Origin: Bimastos eiseni
Taxonomy: Eukaryota > Annelida > Clitellata > Crassiclitellata > Lumbricidae
Reading direction: 5' to 3'
Assembly (NCBI GenBank): GCA_959347315.1
Contig: OY365807.1
Span: forward strand, 59,883,442 to 59,947,441
Length of the DNA: 64,000 nucleotides
The first letter of the stretch is position 1; every line of letters starts with the position of its first letter. The position numbers and the translations under genes are program-made. Positions 1 to 11,509 of the stretch are shown in pieces. The notes below the pieces were generated by a model. The model had not been told where the DNA came from and did no database searches. It saw only the letters and a program-made list of their open reading frames with translations.

Positions 1-182
1 ATGACCTTTTGCCCAAGCTATAGTAGTGGTCGTACTAATCGTTCCGGTTCCAACTTGACATGAGTATGACACATGTATTATTTTTACCCATAACTGCACG
101 TGATCTAACCCTAGACTGGCGGCGGCGACCATACCATTAGGCAAGGGGTCTGCGGTAACCACAAATTTTCAGTCTTTTGATC
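1..182. other. Intergenic DNA, nothing recognised
   Basis: Mixed-composition sequence with no convincing reading frame, repeat or RNA gene. It ends where the TAATAATAA-type repeat begins. Confidence 0.5.
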
Positions 183-800
183 TTAATAATAATAATGATA
201 ATGATAATTAATGATAATTTTTGAGAATTAATAATGAGAATTAATAATGATAATTAATAATGATAATTAATAATGATAATAAATAATAATAATAAATAAT
301 AATAATAAATAATTAATAATAAATAATTAATAATAAATAATTAATAATAAATGATAAGTAATTAATAGTGATGATTATATTATATTATAATAATAATGAT
401 AATGATAATTAATGATAATTTTTGAGAATTAATAATGATAATTAATAATGATAATTAATAATGATAATTAATAATAATAATAAATAATAATAATAAATAA
501 TAATAATAAATAATTAATAATAAATAATTAATAATAAATGATAAGTAATTAATAGTAAATAATTAATAATTAATAGTTAATAATTAGTAACTGTTAATAA
601 TTAGTAATTAATAACTAGTAATTAATAATTTGTAATTAATAATTTGTAATTAATAATTTGTAATTAATAATTTGTAATTAATAATTTGTAATTAGTAATA
701 ATAATTTGTAATGATAACTAGTAATAATAAATAGTAATAATAACTAATAATAATAACTAGTAATAATAACTAATAATAATAATTATAATCAATAATAATA
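183..800. repeat. AT-rich tandem repeat (TAA/TAAT/GATAAT family)
   Basis: Almost pure A/T sequence made of TAAT, AATAAT and GATAAT words. A block beginning near 184 recurs near 388, including the same internal TTTTTGAGAATTAATAATGA words, so it is a tandem duplication with a period of about 204 bp. The distal part (about 560-790) drifts into TAATTTGTAAT and TAGTAATAA units. It has no coding potential. Low-complexity DNA of this kind is common in invertebrate subtelomeric and intergenic regions. Confidence 0.85.
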
Positions 801-819
801 GCAAGATGCGGAGGAAAAT

Positions 820-990
820 GAGTAAGATGAATAAGATGAGAAATAGAAAGGAGGAGGAGGAGGAATAGGAGGAGGAGGAGAAAGAAGAAGATAATGAGAA
901 AGAAGAGGAGGAGAATGAATAGGAGGAATAAGGGGAGGAGGGGATGAGATGGATGAGGATGAGAAAGAGGATGACAAGAAGGAGGATGAT
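820..990. repeat. GA-rich (GGA/GAA/GATGA) low-complexity tract
   Basis: The plus strand is nearly all purine, with GAGGAGGAGG and GATGAGGATGAG words. It abuts the AT repeat on its left. The open frames through it (Ser/Pro- or Leu-rich on the minus strand) are by-products of the skewed composition. Confidence 0.8.
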
Positions 991-2340
991 GAGCAGTTTT
1001 TGTAGTTAATGTATGTGAGTGGTGCTGTTTAATTTCATAGTTGGCGATGTGTGTGACGGCGACGATGCAAAGGACGACGTGATATCTGCCGTCTGAGAAG
1101 AGATGACTACAACGTTTTCCGATGACACACACTCACACACGCACACACATACATACACACGACTGGCAACTAGTGCAGCGAGCAATTATGTTGTCACTGT
1201 GGGATCTATTGTCAATTAAGAGCCGAGTGTTTTAGATGAAGTTGAAGCAGAGGATTGGATTTGCAGAGAACTAGTGGATTGCCGCTACTCTATTGTTTCC
1301 CCATCGTGTATAATGTTTGATGATGTGCAATCCTGCAAGAAACATTGTTTTGAAGAATCAAGTCAACGAAATCTCTGTTGATGATTTAGGTTTTAGTGTG
1401 ATTGACAACGGACTTGTTATGTTGGATATTTGTACAAAGTATTATGTAACAGAAGGCTTACAATTGCTTTGCTACAAGTGTTTGCATATTAGAATCATGC
1501 GACACTTCAGGAGCAAAGGTTGGCTTTCTATGGGATTTCTTTTAAATCAACGCTCTTTGTTCCACTTATTTTTTTATCTGATTCTGTCTGTGCACTTTCT
1601 GTCAAGCTGTGTTGGGTCATTCAGTGCTGTTTCAAAGAATGCTATTGTTATTTTTGGTCATCCCCTCTATACCTCTGACATTAGGAAAATGGTTGAATTT
1701 GAGTAGCTGTTGGCTGAATTTCGTACAGATAAAGTGGTGTAGATTTTTTAATTCCAGACGTTTTGTTAGTTTTATAGGCAACAGAGATTTAGGTTAAGGG
1801 ATCTTGTGACTGGGTGTAATGATTTCAGTTGTTTTTCAACACCAAGGTTTTTGCCAGCGTAGATATGAAGTTGCATGGAATGGAAAGAGAACTCGTGAAC
1901 TGCTCTGTGATTGAGTCTTGAAGAAAGTCCCCACTTATTAGAGCACTGCTGATTAGAGCGGCGCTATATAGATGCTTGATTACGTTACATTTGATAATTG
2001 GATAAATAGCATTTTGGTGCCTGCAGAGTAAGAACTTCTTTCAGCTGAGTAACAGGTTTCTTCTAATCAGCTGAAAGTAGCACTGTCATGTTCAACCTTG
2101 TTGACCATTTTGGTGTTTTTGTGTAGTTTTGGTGCCTTCGCTAGAAAGCAAATCGTAATCTCCAAATTGCTAAAGGGCCACTTGAAAGCTAAGCACAGGG
2201 CACCAGCTTATTCATGAGTTCTGAATGCCAAAAGTTCTGTAATTTGATGTTGACATTTTTGTGACAGGGCTACAGAAGAAGTCATGCGATGATCTGTTGT
2301 GTGTTCATCAGTTGTTACTGTCAGAGAATTCTGTTTATAT
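991..2340. other. Intergenic DNA without recognisable gene
   Basis: It contains a short CA/TACA microsatellite near 1122-1160. The longest plus-strand open frame (about 1317-1706) begins at a TTG, has no recognised domain and looks like chance. No RNA gene or transposon end was recognised. Confidence 0.5.
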
Positions 2341-2380
2341 CATGTGTACTTTCATAACGCATATTATGAAAGTACACATG
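2341..2380. repeat. Perfect 17-bp inverted repeat (hairpin)
   Basis: CATGTGTACTTTCATAA (2341-2357) is followed by a 6-nt loop and its exact reverse complement (2364-2380). The right arm is also the left terminal repeat of the MITE-like element that follows. Two elements joined end to end, or a duplicated terminal repeat, could produce this. Confidence 0.85.
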
Positions 2381-2973
2381 GAAATTTATTAAAAGGACAC
2401 TTGCAACCAATCAGAAGTCTCCAATTCAGTAATGCTATTCGTGTTGAATATTCATGATGGCTACATGTGCCGATTAAGTTTGCAAACAACAATCTAGTTC
2501 ACAATATTTTGAACTTAAATTTTCCGAAATGGCAGATTACATAAAAACATTGTAAACCTGCAGATTACACTAAATTTATAAGCCATCTGAGTTTACTGGC
2601 GACTACGCTGACGCTGAAAGTAATTATAAAGTGATCTTTCATTCAAGTCTTCGTACCATTGATTGTAAGTAATCCGTGAAATACAAATTATATCACATCA
2701 AACTGTGTAAGCAAACCTCCTATAATCACTTTTGGGTCATATACATTTTTCATTAGACCACTTGTTGATTTGATTGCAAATCGTATTTTAAATAATTATT
2801 GAGCTCCACTCGTAAATAAAATATTTTTTGACAATCGTTCGACAACCGGCAAACTCATCACACCTGGCCAGAGGATAAAGAAAACACAAATATTCATTAG
2901 CTTAAATTCAAGCTCATCATCTGATTGGTTGCGAGATACTCTTGCATCAATTTGTCTGTGTACTTTCATTATG
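2364..2973. mobile_element. MITE / fold-back-like non-autonomous element (candidate)
   Basis: The left end (TTATGAAAGTACACATGG... followed by CTTGCAACCAATCAGA) and the reverse complement of the right end (CATAATGAAAGTACACAGAC... CTCGCAACCAATCAGA) match imperfectly over about 55 bp, giving terminal inverted repeats around roughly 600 bp of non-coding DNA. No transposase frame is present. The exact ends and the target-site duplication are unclear, so I do not assign a superfamily. Confidence 0.5.
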
Positions 2974-2980
2974 CCCCCGA

Positions 2981-3730
2981 GACAGCAGATGGCGGTCGTG
3001 CATTTATCTATTGCTGCTTGACCAGACTGCTCCTGACCAGCCATTTATCCAACCCTGACTGGGATTATCCCATCACTTCCACATGAGTAGTTCACTCTTC
3101 TGTTGAATGATTTCATTTTCATCTTTTAAAATCTGTTCAGCAGACGAACCCTTCTTTGCTTCCACTTCCTCGTTTGTCGTTCATGAGTTATTTTTCTGAT
3201 ATCAGAAGATTTGTGTGGATCAGGAGAAGGGAAGGATTCATCCTCGTGCCTCGGGTGTGCCATGGGAAGATGTAGCCAACCTACGCCTAATGAATTCATA
3301 TACATGTATTATTCAGATGTAAATTGTATTTATTATATTTCGTTCAATGTATTTTACACTGAGTTATTGAATTTTCTAGCAATGCATCGTTGTGTACATG
3401 AGGTGTGTAGGCAGAGCAGGTTTCCAAGTTCTAGCCAAGACTGACTGAAGCGATTTCAACATGCCTTTTTACACAGCGATGATCATATTATATTGTTGTT
3501 AGATTAGAGATGATAGAAGATTTCAGCATGAAGGAGGTGGTGTGGTGCTGCTGTCGTTCCTTGGCTCGTTGTACAATTGGTCGGTGGGGCGAAGGAAAAT
3601 TAGACAAAAACAGGAGAACAGATCTAGTTTAGTATTTGTACTACCAATTAGCCCAAAACTTGGCTTTCGATACATACTGTAGTTACTTCCACTTTATTAT
3701 ACTATGCTCGTACACATAGGCTATAGGCTA
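2981..3730. other. Intergenic DNA without recognisable gene
   Basis: Mixed AT-rich sequence. Short open frames (for example 3211-3444) have no recognisable domain. No RNA gene, transposon end or tandem repeat was seen. Confidence 0.45.
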
Positions 3731-3990
3731 TGCAGGGGTGTAACAAGCGGGGGGCACCGGCACTGGAAGGGCAAAGCTCCCCCCCCAGTTTTAGTGATCA
3801 GTGCCCCCCATGTGCCCCCAAATCGGTTCTTTTTTTATGTTTATGCAATGGCTTTTTAAGAGTACCTTTGTTAAAATAATTTGTGCCCCATTTTTAAATT
3901 TCGGGGAGGGGCAAAATTCAAGAAATGGAGGGCCAAAAAAATTTCCGTTTTGCGCAACATTTGTTAAATTATGCCCCCCCTTTTCGATAC
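3731..3990. repeat. Poly-G/poly-C-rich interspersed segment
   Basis: This segment carries GGGGGGCACCGG and TGCCCCCC runs in both orientations (GCGGGGGGCACC at about 3748, CAGTGCCCCCCATGTGCCCCC at about 3800, GGGGAGGGGC at about 3903, ATGCCCCCCC at about 3970) in otherwise AT-rich DNA. It could be a diverged dispersed repeat. The open frames through it are probably not genes. Confidence 0.35.
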
Positions 3991-4559
3991 CTTTTTATAC
4001 CTCTTGGCTATGCATATCCATATACACGGACGAACATACTGCAAATGATTACGAAGGCAAACCGATGCTGGCAGTGCATGGGACTGCCAATATTGTTTAT
4101 TTCATTACATTTCTACACGATAATAATTATTATGTTCTAACAACTTATTATCAATCTCAAAAGACGACGTGAATAGTGACGTACGGCTTGAGTGCAGAGT
4201 ATAATATATTATATCATGATGTCAGATGATTACTCATCCAGAATTCGTCAGATTTTGACGAACGGTAGGCATACTCGTGTTAAAGTTCTGACAAACTGTT
4301 AATGAAGATCACGATATTATTAACAATCGTCCAATTTTATTCACAGTCTTGTGTCTTTTGTTTTCTATTTGTGTGGCTGTTTCGAGGGCGGGCTTCCGTA
4401 ATTAGTTTAATATACCATATTTTATGTATCATATTCAATGCTCGTAATTCCTTCCCAGTCCATCCATCCGCCGTAGAATGGCGAGTGAGGCAAGGGAAGA
4501 GGAGGAATATCGGTATAGTATTTGTTCAAGATTTAATTGACTAGACTTTTCGGTTCTAG
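3991..4559. other. Intergenic DNA without recognisable gene
   Basis: AT-rich, with short stop-limited frames only. Nothing was recognised before the minisatellite that begins at about 4560. Confidence 0.45.
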
Positions 4560-5128
4560 GACGTTTCATCCACGGACGATTCATCCCGGACGATTCATCC
4601 ACGGACCGCTGCTGAGTTTACTCACTTATCAAGTGCAAGTTGATAGTTCTAATTAAACTAAAGTTGCAAAATAAGTGGGTAGTACCCATGAACCGATTCT
4701 AAGTCGGCGGCACTATTCTGCCAACTTATTAACATAGTTTATGTATTTATCTATTAAATTTAATATTATATTAATTCTTATAACTGTTATTTATATCTAG
4801 GTCCTTTCGTTTTATAAATAGATTATTTTGTCTGGGATAGAAACTGGCTTACGCCGGTCTGAACTCAGTGGAATGTTCATATAGCGGACTGTTCATCTAC
4901 GGACGGTTCATCCAGGGACGGTTCATCCAAATCCCAAACAATATCATTAATGTAATAGAAAATATTGGATACAAATAAAACCTTTTAAACATTTAGTGTT
5001 AAATTTTATTCGTCACGATCTTAACATAATATATCAGTAATTACGTAGACCACTATTCTAATGTTTGTTAATTATAGTAATAATTAGTGCTAAGTGTGTG
5101 ACAAATTCACAATTTGCGCAAAGATTAT

Positions 5129-8100
5129 CAGAGTTGTATGGTCTCGAGACAGTGTCTCGGTCTCGAGACATTTTTTTAGTGTCTCGGTCTCGGAAGCCTG
5201 CGGTCTCGGTCTCGAAGTAGTGTCTCGAATTTTTTGAAACTGTCTTGAAATGAATGTCTTATTATGTCTCTAGCAAGCGGTCTCGATAAGGTTCGCGTGA
5301 ACTGTCTTAAAATCTTGCGCGGCAATATTAAAACTGTTCTAAGAAATTTGTACCATATACATTATAAGTTTCAAATGTAAATTACGAATAAACAGTATTC
5401 CCGAAAACTGATACGTTAGATATTTACAGCATTTTATATAGGATCACTTGTCTTTTTGTGGCGTTCTGCCGCCCGAGCGCCTGCCTAACGCTAACGGACG
5501 GTGTCGACTCCAGCTTGCGAACACGTCTGGAGTCGCCCGAGTCACTTCTTTATCAAATCTCAATGCCAAATGGTTGCTCTCTATATTTACCAGGATGTTC
5601 GCTCTCACCAGTGAAGATTAAGGATGGGCCTCTTCCCAAAGAAAGGTAATCCGTTCGAATTAGTCACGAGGCCTGGCTCTGCCTATTCCGCGGTCGCTGG
5701 ATGGGCAACGTTCTGAGGATGACCGTACTGAAAACAGGGTTCATAATCATACCGGCAGGAGTCTTTCTTTCCTTGTCAACCTTCCAAGCTATTAGCCTCT
5801 TCTTCCTCTCTACCTGATGTCGTACCATTCAAACATCTTGTGACTCTGAAACTATCGCCAACAGGGGACCCCAAACGTTCTCTTAAGTTACGAGGTTCAG
5901 ATATACTTGAAACAAGTCCCTAAGTCACGTCTGCCTAGACAAATATCGGTAGTAATTCAACGTCTTGTACTCCTAGACATTACTGTTCTCAACTCTCTAA
6001 ACTCTGTCATCCTAGACACTACCAGTCTCACAGCTCTTCGTCATATCATGCTAGACACAGCCATCACGCCTTCTACTCAACACGTATCTCTCGATCTATT
6101 TCCGTGTATGGCATAACGGCCAAACACGTATATTTTGTCATGCACCACAATTGACGGAGTAAGTTCCCGTCCTCTGTGTTAGCAGTTACCCACCAACACT
6201 GATATATTCTGCTTCGATAAAAATGACACTGACATGGTATTCACGAACTCTAATAGTGAAGGTCTTCTATCTATAACCTTCGCTATCTGCACACAGATCT
6301 TCGATCCGACCTACGCACGAGGGGGCCCAACCTCGCACTTCAGTCAGTTATCGGAACTGTGTGTGACGACAAGCAACCATGTATTCACCTGGGTACCCGA
6401 TTACCCAAACGTACTCGTATCGATCACTTCGATCAGACACGCAAGTAGATACACTTCGGGAAAACGGGAGGAGTATCTATGACCAACGTGGGTAGCCAAC
6501 AGTAATATTTACGCATCGATCAATTCTTCGTCTACTGGTCTACTTGTTATCTTTAACCTGGGTTTCCTACTACCCAGACTTTCACGTGCCTCTTGGTACA
6601 TTTCCGACTGCCCAAACTTTCACGTCTGCGTTCATCTATTTCATACTTGGGTATCGGACGACAAGGGACAATCCGGACTTTCACGTGCCTCTTGGTTCAT
6701 TTCCGTGTGTGGCATACCGGCCTCACACGCATAAGTTATCATGTACACGATTGACCGTCCTCTGCGTTGGCAATTGTCTGCCAACACCTTAATATATTCT
6801 GAGACTTCGGGAAAACGGGAGGAGTATCTATGACCAACGTAGGTAACAAACAAGAGTATTTATCGAAAGACCATAAAACCCTCAAGAAGAGTTATTTGAG
6901 TTGTAACCTGAAGATATCAATCGGCCCCAGTGTTTTCTCCTGTTTGTACGTGCTCTTCTAACGTGGTCACCCTCCACGTGTATTTCCAGCGGGTCCTTCG
7001 GGAATTTCCCGATATTTCTATCGAACGGCCACCCGAACTCATTCACGGTCTGTACCACTCTCGGCCACCGGACCTCTCTGACTATATGCGATCGCTAATT
7101 CTGGGACTCGCCCAGTCTGTATCTATCACGGCCACCCAAATGTTAACGATTTCGGCTACCCGAATTTCCACGGTCTACGACAACCCAAGTGTTGCTGGAA
7201 ACCCTCGAGAGTAACTATGACCACGTTGCGTAGAAATGTATACATATTAACGAAACTATACAGAGAAAAGAATATGCGGAAACACCCACAATTATTAAGG
7301 TCTTCGGCACCAGTCACGACCGTTTCTTGTAATCGTCGAACGCACCAATGGGGTCACCTTCTCCGTATTTTATCGAACGTATCCACTGGGGAACTTTCCC
7401 CGTATGTGCCAACGCTCCACCGGCAGCTCTCTCTGTCTGTACGGTTGCTACTCCGGGAATCTACCGGGCTTGTATCTCTTGCGGCCATCAGAACTTCTAC
7501 CCGAATTTTCTCGATCTCGGTCACCCGAATTTTCACGTCTCCGACAACCTGCTGGAAACCGGCAGGAGTAGCTATGACCAGACTAGGTAGCCAACAAGTA
7601 TATTTCTCGGCCTGCTTTCATCTGTTATATACTTTTGTGTCCGATCACCCAGACTCTCGCATGTCAGTAACTTTCTTGTTCTGCGCTTATTCCTCTCATC
7701 GTAGGATCATCTAGGTACTCGTCACCTAGAGCTCTGACCAACGGTAATGCACCAACTCTCGTAAACTTCGTTTCTCTCACAGGCACCTGTATCGAACGCA
7801 CCAATGGAGTCACCCTCCCCGTATTTATTGAACGTATTTATGTTTTCCAGTAAGTGTCAACGGCTTCACCCGTAGCTCTCTCGGTCTGTTTCCAACGGCT
7901 TCACGGGGCCGCCCTCCCCGTATTTTAACCAACGTGTCTCAACGGCCGCCGTGATCTGTATTGCTACTTTCGATCGACTCCGCTTGGGATTTTCCCGACA
8001 TATTTTCTCAACGGCCAACGAAGCCTCTCTCGATATAAACGTTCGGTTCCTCGGGGCTTTACCCATCTCTATTCCTCACGGCCGTCGACGGAGTCATCAT

Positions 8101-8766
8101 CTTCCCCGTTTTCCCGTACAGAACTGTCATTCATTTATTTGCAACGATCGGACTTTACCGCACTCTCGAACGGCACCCAGACCTGTGAGCATCTCTCACG
8201 ATCGGTCTTTCTCTGTCAGTCAGCCTGTTGACTCCTACGTTCAGGGCACGGTCCGTCTTGCGATCGACGGCAGAGGGGCCCACCCCGCCAGATCAGCGAA
8301 AAGCAGCACCGGCCTGACAGCGAGAGCGGCTGTCACTAGAGGTCGTATATATATATATGGCAACACGATCTCTGGAGCGGTACGAGAACCACTCTACGTA
8401 TGAAACTGTACGAACCACTGCTCCACATATATAACAATGCAACGTGTGTCAGGCTATAATCAAGCCAATTCATGCGTCTGCAAGCTATGCACTCAATTAC
8501 AAACCGCCGATCGGTCTTCCTTCCTATACGCAACACTGTAAAACAATACACGTTAAATTAAGCGTTATGGCGAGCCGATTATTAAAATAGATCATTCGTT
8601 CAAGCCTGGTGGCCTGTCCGCCACACTTTACTGTCTCGTACTGTCTCTTACTGTCTTGAACCTAGGGTTTCAGTCTCGGTCTTGGTACCTCACTGTCTCG
8701 GTCTCGGCACCTCACTGTCTCGGTCTCGTCTTGGTCTTGAAGTTTCAAGTCTCGCATACAACACTG
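5129..8766. mobile_element. hAT-like non-autonomous transposon with perfect 8-bp TSD
   Basis: The ends are CAGAGTTGTATG (5129-5140) and CATACAACACTG (8755-8766), which are inverted repeats matching at 11 of 12 positions. AAGATTAT lies immediately outside on both sides (5121-5128 and 8767-8774), a perfect 8-bp target-site duplication. An 8-bp TSD with CA-G termini is the signature of the hAT superfamily. GTCTCGG/CTCGAGAC words cluster just inside both ends (5140-5300 and 8625-8760). The interior is degenerate tandem repeat without a recognisable transposase, so it is probably a mobilised non-autonomous copy of about 3.6 kb. Confidence 0.8.
5880..8200. repeat. Degenerate tandem-repeat interior of the hAT-like element
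   Basis: A short motif CTAGACA recurs at about 40-bp intervals at 5930-6055. A longer module, approximately CTTCGGGAAAACGGGAGGAG then TATCTATGACCAACGT, occurs near 6456 and 6804 with weaker versions near 7198 and 7555. Between them are repeated phrases such as TACCCGAATTT and GGTCACCC. The short open frames here follow the repeat and are not convincing genes. Confidence 0.55.
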
Positions 8767-8981
8767 AAGATTATATAGGAATTGTTATCCACGGCCTATG
8801 TCTGTCTGTTGTTACTTTCGACTGTAATTAATAATTATTAAACAAAGGCCCAATTTTAATTGATGGGCCTACAGGAATAGGGGCCTTGCTACTAATTGTT
8901 CTTGCCGGCCTTAAATGAAAATTTTATTTTTGGACGAATCGTCCGGTGGATGAACCGCCCGTGGATGAACAGTCGTTAGAT

Positions 8982-10433
8982 CAGTAGTTCCCAACCTTTT
9001 CCGAGTCGCGACCCCTGTTTATAATCGTCGAGTTACTCGCGACCCCCGCCAAGTTTGCATATGCCATAGGACCTAGGTCAAAGAATACCTCAATTATAGA
9101 TACAGAAAATTCATTGGAAACTAATTTATCGGAATTTAAGTGCAACTGTAATGCAACCAAATATTTTAATAATTCCTTTCAATATAATTATTGCGATGGT
9201 TGTACTTTCAAAATTCGTGGCTGAGTTTTTGTTAAAGAAGACCTCACATACCATTTTCAACATTCAGTCTGTTTCTTGCCTTCGATTTGATTTGAAGAAG
9301 GGTTAGGGTTAGGGAAAATCCACTTTCGCAGAGGTAGGTTATGTGGAGGCAAAAGGGAAAAAAGTCGAAAGACAAGCCTTAGCATGGTGATATTTCGACG
9401 TATGCCCGCAAATTTCAGGATGGAATAGCTTACTAATAAATCAAATGCGGTATTATAAAAATGTGGGGCCCCAAATTGATGCTACGCACAGGGCGCAATA
9501 ATATTATTAGCTAGGCACAGGGCGCAATTATAGCTCGGTACGGCCGTCTGCTAAGTAAGGCTGTCAAAAGTGTTGAAATGACGACCCGGGTACTCGTCGA
9601 CCCGCGCAGTCGGGTTCTCGGGTACCCGACCCGACCGCGCGGATACTTCGTTAGGAAATGTAGAAAGTTGCGCGGAATGTCGGGCACCAGAGAATCGATT
9701 TTATTGCTCGGGCAATCGGCCAATATCACCGACAGAATATTTCTGGCATATGTTCGAGTAACATCGCGCATTTTTACGGAATGTCGTTTCCCGAGAACCC
9801 ATTTACATTGCCCGGGCACTCAGCCAATATGACCAAGGGAGGATTTCTGGCATATCTTCAGATAAAATCTCGCATTTTAATCAATTTCGGGTACCCGAAA
9901 CCCGATTTCATTGCCCGGGTAGCCAGCGCTGGGTATCCAAGTACCCAGCTGACAGCCGTACGGCCAAGTAAGCAATTCTTGTCTTCCAAACTATATAGTT
10001 CAAGTAGGTCACTTTTTTGCACATCCAGGAATAACTTTATTTCATCTCTCAACTCAAGAACACGATTGACAACATTTCCTTTCGACAATCAGCGAACAGC
10101 AGTATAGAAAACGAATGGCTGTTTTTTAAATATTATAACAGCAGTGTTCTGTACAGGTGCCAGTTCCAACAGAATCGGATAACATAGACTAGACGTTACT
10201 CGCAGTCACCGTAAGTAAGTTAGCTGTAATGGACAAAGATCATTAAGCTTCATAAAAGATAGTAAAGTTAATGTTGTATATTCTGGAAAAAAGGGTTGAA
10301 AACGAAAACATTAAAAAACCTTCAAGCTTACATTTCTCAATTTATTTTGGCTAATTCCAAGAAACCGCAGCGACCCCTGAAAATGCCACAGCGACCCCCT
10401 TAGGGGTCGCGACCCTCAGGTTGGGAATCACTG
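8982..10433. mobile_element. hAT-like non-autonomous transposon (CAGTAGTTCCCAACC ends)
   Basis: The ends are CAGTAGTTCCCAACC (8982-8996) and GGTTGGGAATCACTG (10419-10433), inverted repeats with two mismatches, followed inwards by GTCGCGACCCC-type sequence on both sides. The flanking 8-mers are CGTTAGAT (8974-8981) and CGCTAGAT (10434-10441), a 7/8 target-site duplication. CAGNGGTTCCCAACC ends with an 8-bp TSD are characteristic of hAT elements. It sits inside the inverted minisatellite of the composite element, so it inserted later. No transposase frame is recognised. An interstitial GGGTTAGGGTTAGGGA lies at about 9299. Confidence 0.75.
9538..9965. mobile_element. Small nested insertion with GTACGGCC direct repeats (candidate)
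   Basis: GTACGGCC occurs at 9538-9545 and 9958-9965. Just inside lie GGCTGTCA (9559-9566) and its reverse complement TGACAGCC (9950-9957). The interior is rich in CGGGTACCCGA words. This looks like a small inverted-repeat element nested in the hAT-like copy, but the left direct repeat is separated from the inverted repeat by 13 bp, so the exact boundaries are uncertain. Confidence 0.35.
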
Positions 10434-10492
10434 CGCTAGATGAACAGTCCACTGGATGAATCGTCCGTGGATGAATCGTCCGTGGATGAAAT

Positions 10493-11289
10493 GTCAGCAT
10501 ACCAGAATTTTCTGTTACGCGCAAGATTAATTTAGTTTGAACGCTTTATAACTGACAGTTTGTTAATAATAATAATTCTTATAAACGGGTATTTTTACCA
10601 ACAGAGCTCAAATTTGAAAAATTTCTGTCTTGCCTTGGCTGGCTACACAAAAGGTAAAATTCTATTTTTCTTATATTCTTGTATGGTTTACATGACTTTA
10701 AAGAGACAAATTTTTATTATATTATTTATTTTATTATTATGGGGAAAATATAAAAGTCCTAATGATATAACAAATTTCGTAGTCGTTTCCCTTTCTGAGT
10801 TGATATTTATAACGTCACGTTATATTAGTAGTTGAGATGGGTCTTTACAGATGGGAATGATTTTGTATATTTAACCTATATTTGACCGTTGTTCTATACG
10901 GTTTTCATTAATTTGTTAACTTAACAAGTTTTAAACAAACAAATTTAACGTCAGTCCTAAAATTTCTTTACAAGACGGTTACTGACAGTATTTGGCCATC
11001 TGTGGAATAAATTGAGAACTCACGATTTTGAATTGGCGTCTTCGAAACCAGAGAACCAGCCTACATCAATTTACCAGCAAGAGACCAATTTAAATGTTTG
11101 TTTATGGGTTAGGGTTAGGGTTAGTTAGTGTCAATGTCGCTTGTGCATGTGAAGCACGGGCACAATCCTCCCCACCCACTTCTCCGATAGGTTGTGTGTC
11201 TTCCGTCGTTTCCATGTGTTCCATTTCCTACCAGAAAAACTCAAACACACATTCACGCGCAGTTAGTTCTTATGGCATAACAAAAGTGT
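10493..11289. other. AT-rich DNA up to the gap, with a short interstitial telomeric motif
   Basis: No gene was recognised. At about 11106-11124 there is GGGTTAGGGTTAGGGTTAG followed by TTAGTGTC, a short interstitial telomeric stretch ending in the same TTAGTTAG phrase found at each retroelement 3' junction to the right. Confidence 0.5.
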
Positions 11290-11489
11290 NNNNNNNNNNN
11301 NNNNNNNNNNNNNNNNNNNNNNNNNNNNNNNNNNNNNNNNNNNNNNNNNNNNNNNNNNNNNNNNNNNNNNNNNNNNNNNNNNNNNNNNNNNNNNNNNNNN
11401 NNNNNNNNNNNNNNNNNNNNNNNNNNNNNNNNNNNNNNNNNNNNNNNNNNNNNNNNNNNNNNNNNNNNNNNNNNNNNNNNNNNNNNNNN
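11290..11489. other. Assembly gap (200 N)
   Basis: Exactly 200 unknown bases, the fixed size commonly used for a scaffold join of unknown length. Open frames spanning the gap are artefacts. The telomeric array to the right is therefore on a different contig from the sequence to the left. Confidence 0.98.
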
Positions 11490-11509
11490 TTTTTTTGGAG
11501 AGGATACAT

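Larger units (their letters stand above)
4560..10492. mobile_element. Composite repeat with inverted terminal minisatellites (candidate DNA element, interrupted)
   Basis: The left side carries tandem 15-16 bp units of the type GGACGATTCATCCAC at about 4560-4615 and again at about 4873-4932 (GGACGGTTCATCC). The right side carries the reverse complement (GTGGATGAATCGTCC) at about 8934-8981 and 10442-10492. Removing the hAT-like insertion at 8982-10433 makes the right block continuous. The two ends are therefore inverted relative to each other around about 5.9 kb (roughly 0.8 kb after subtracting both insertions). No transposase frame was seen. Subterminal repeats of this kind are typical of transposase-binding ends, but the family is unknown to me. 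Confidence 0.45.

Noticed and set aside
1317..1797. 129- and 62-codon plus-strand frames as host genes
   Set aside because: The larger begins at TTG, has no recognised domain or conserved motif and lies in AT-rich intergenic DNA.
5440..5760. GC-richer segment considered as an rRNA or other structured RNA fragment
   Set aside because: I could not match it to 5S, 18S, 28S or tRNA landmarks.
7217..8403. Frames of 150-165 codons in the hAT-like interior as a transposase
   Set aside because: They lack the hAT DDE/RNase H or zinc-finger BED patterns and follow the local degenerate repeats, with changing phase between modules.
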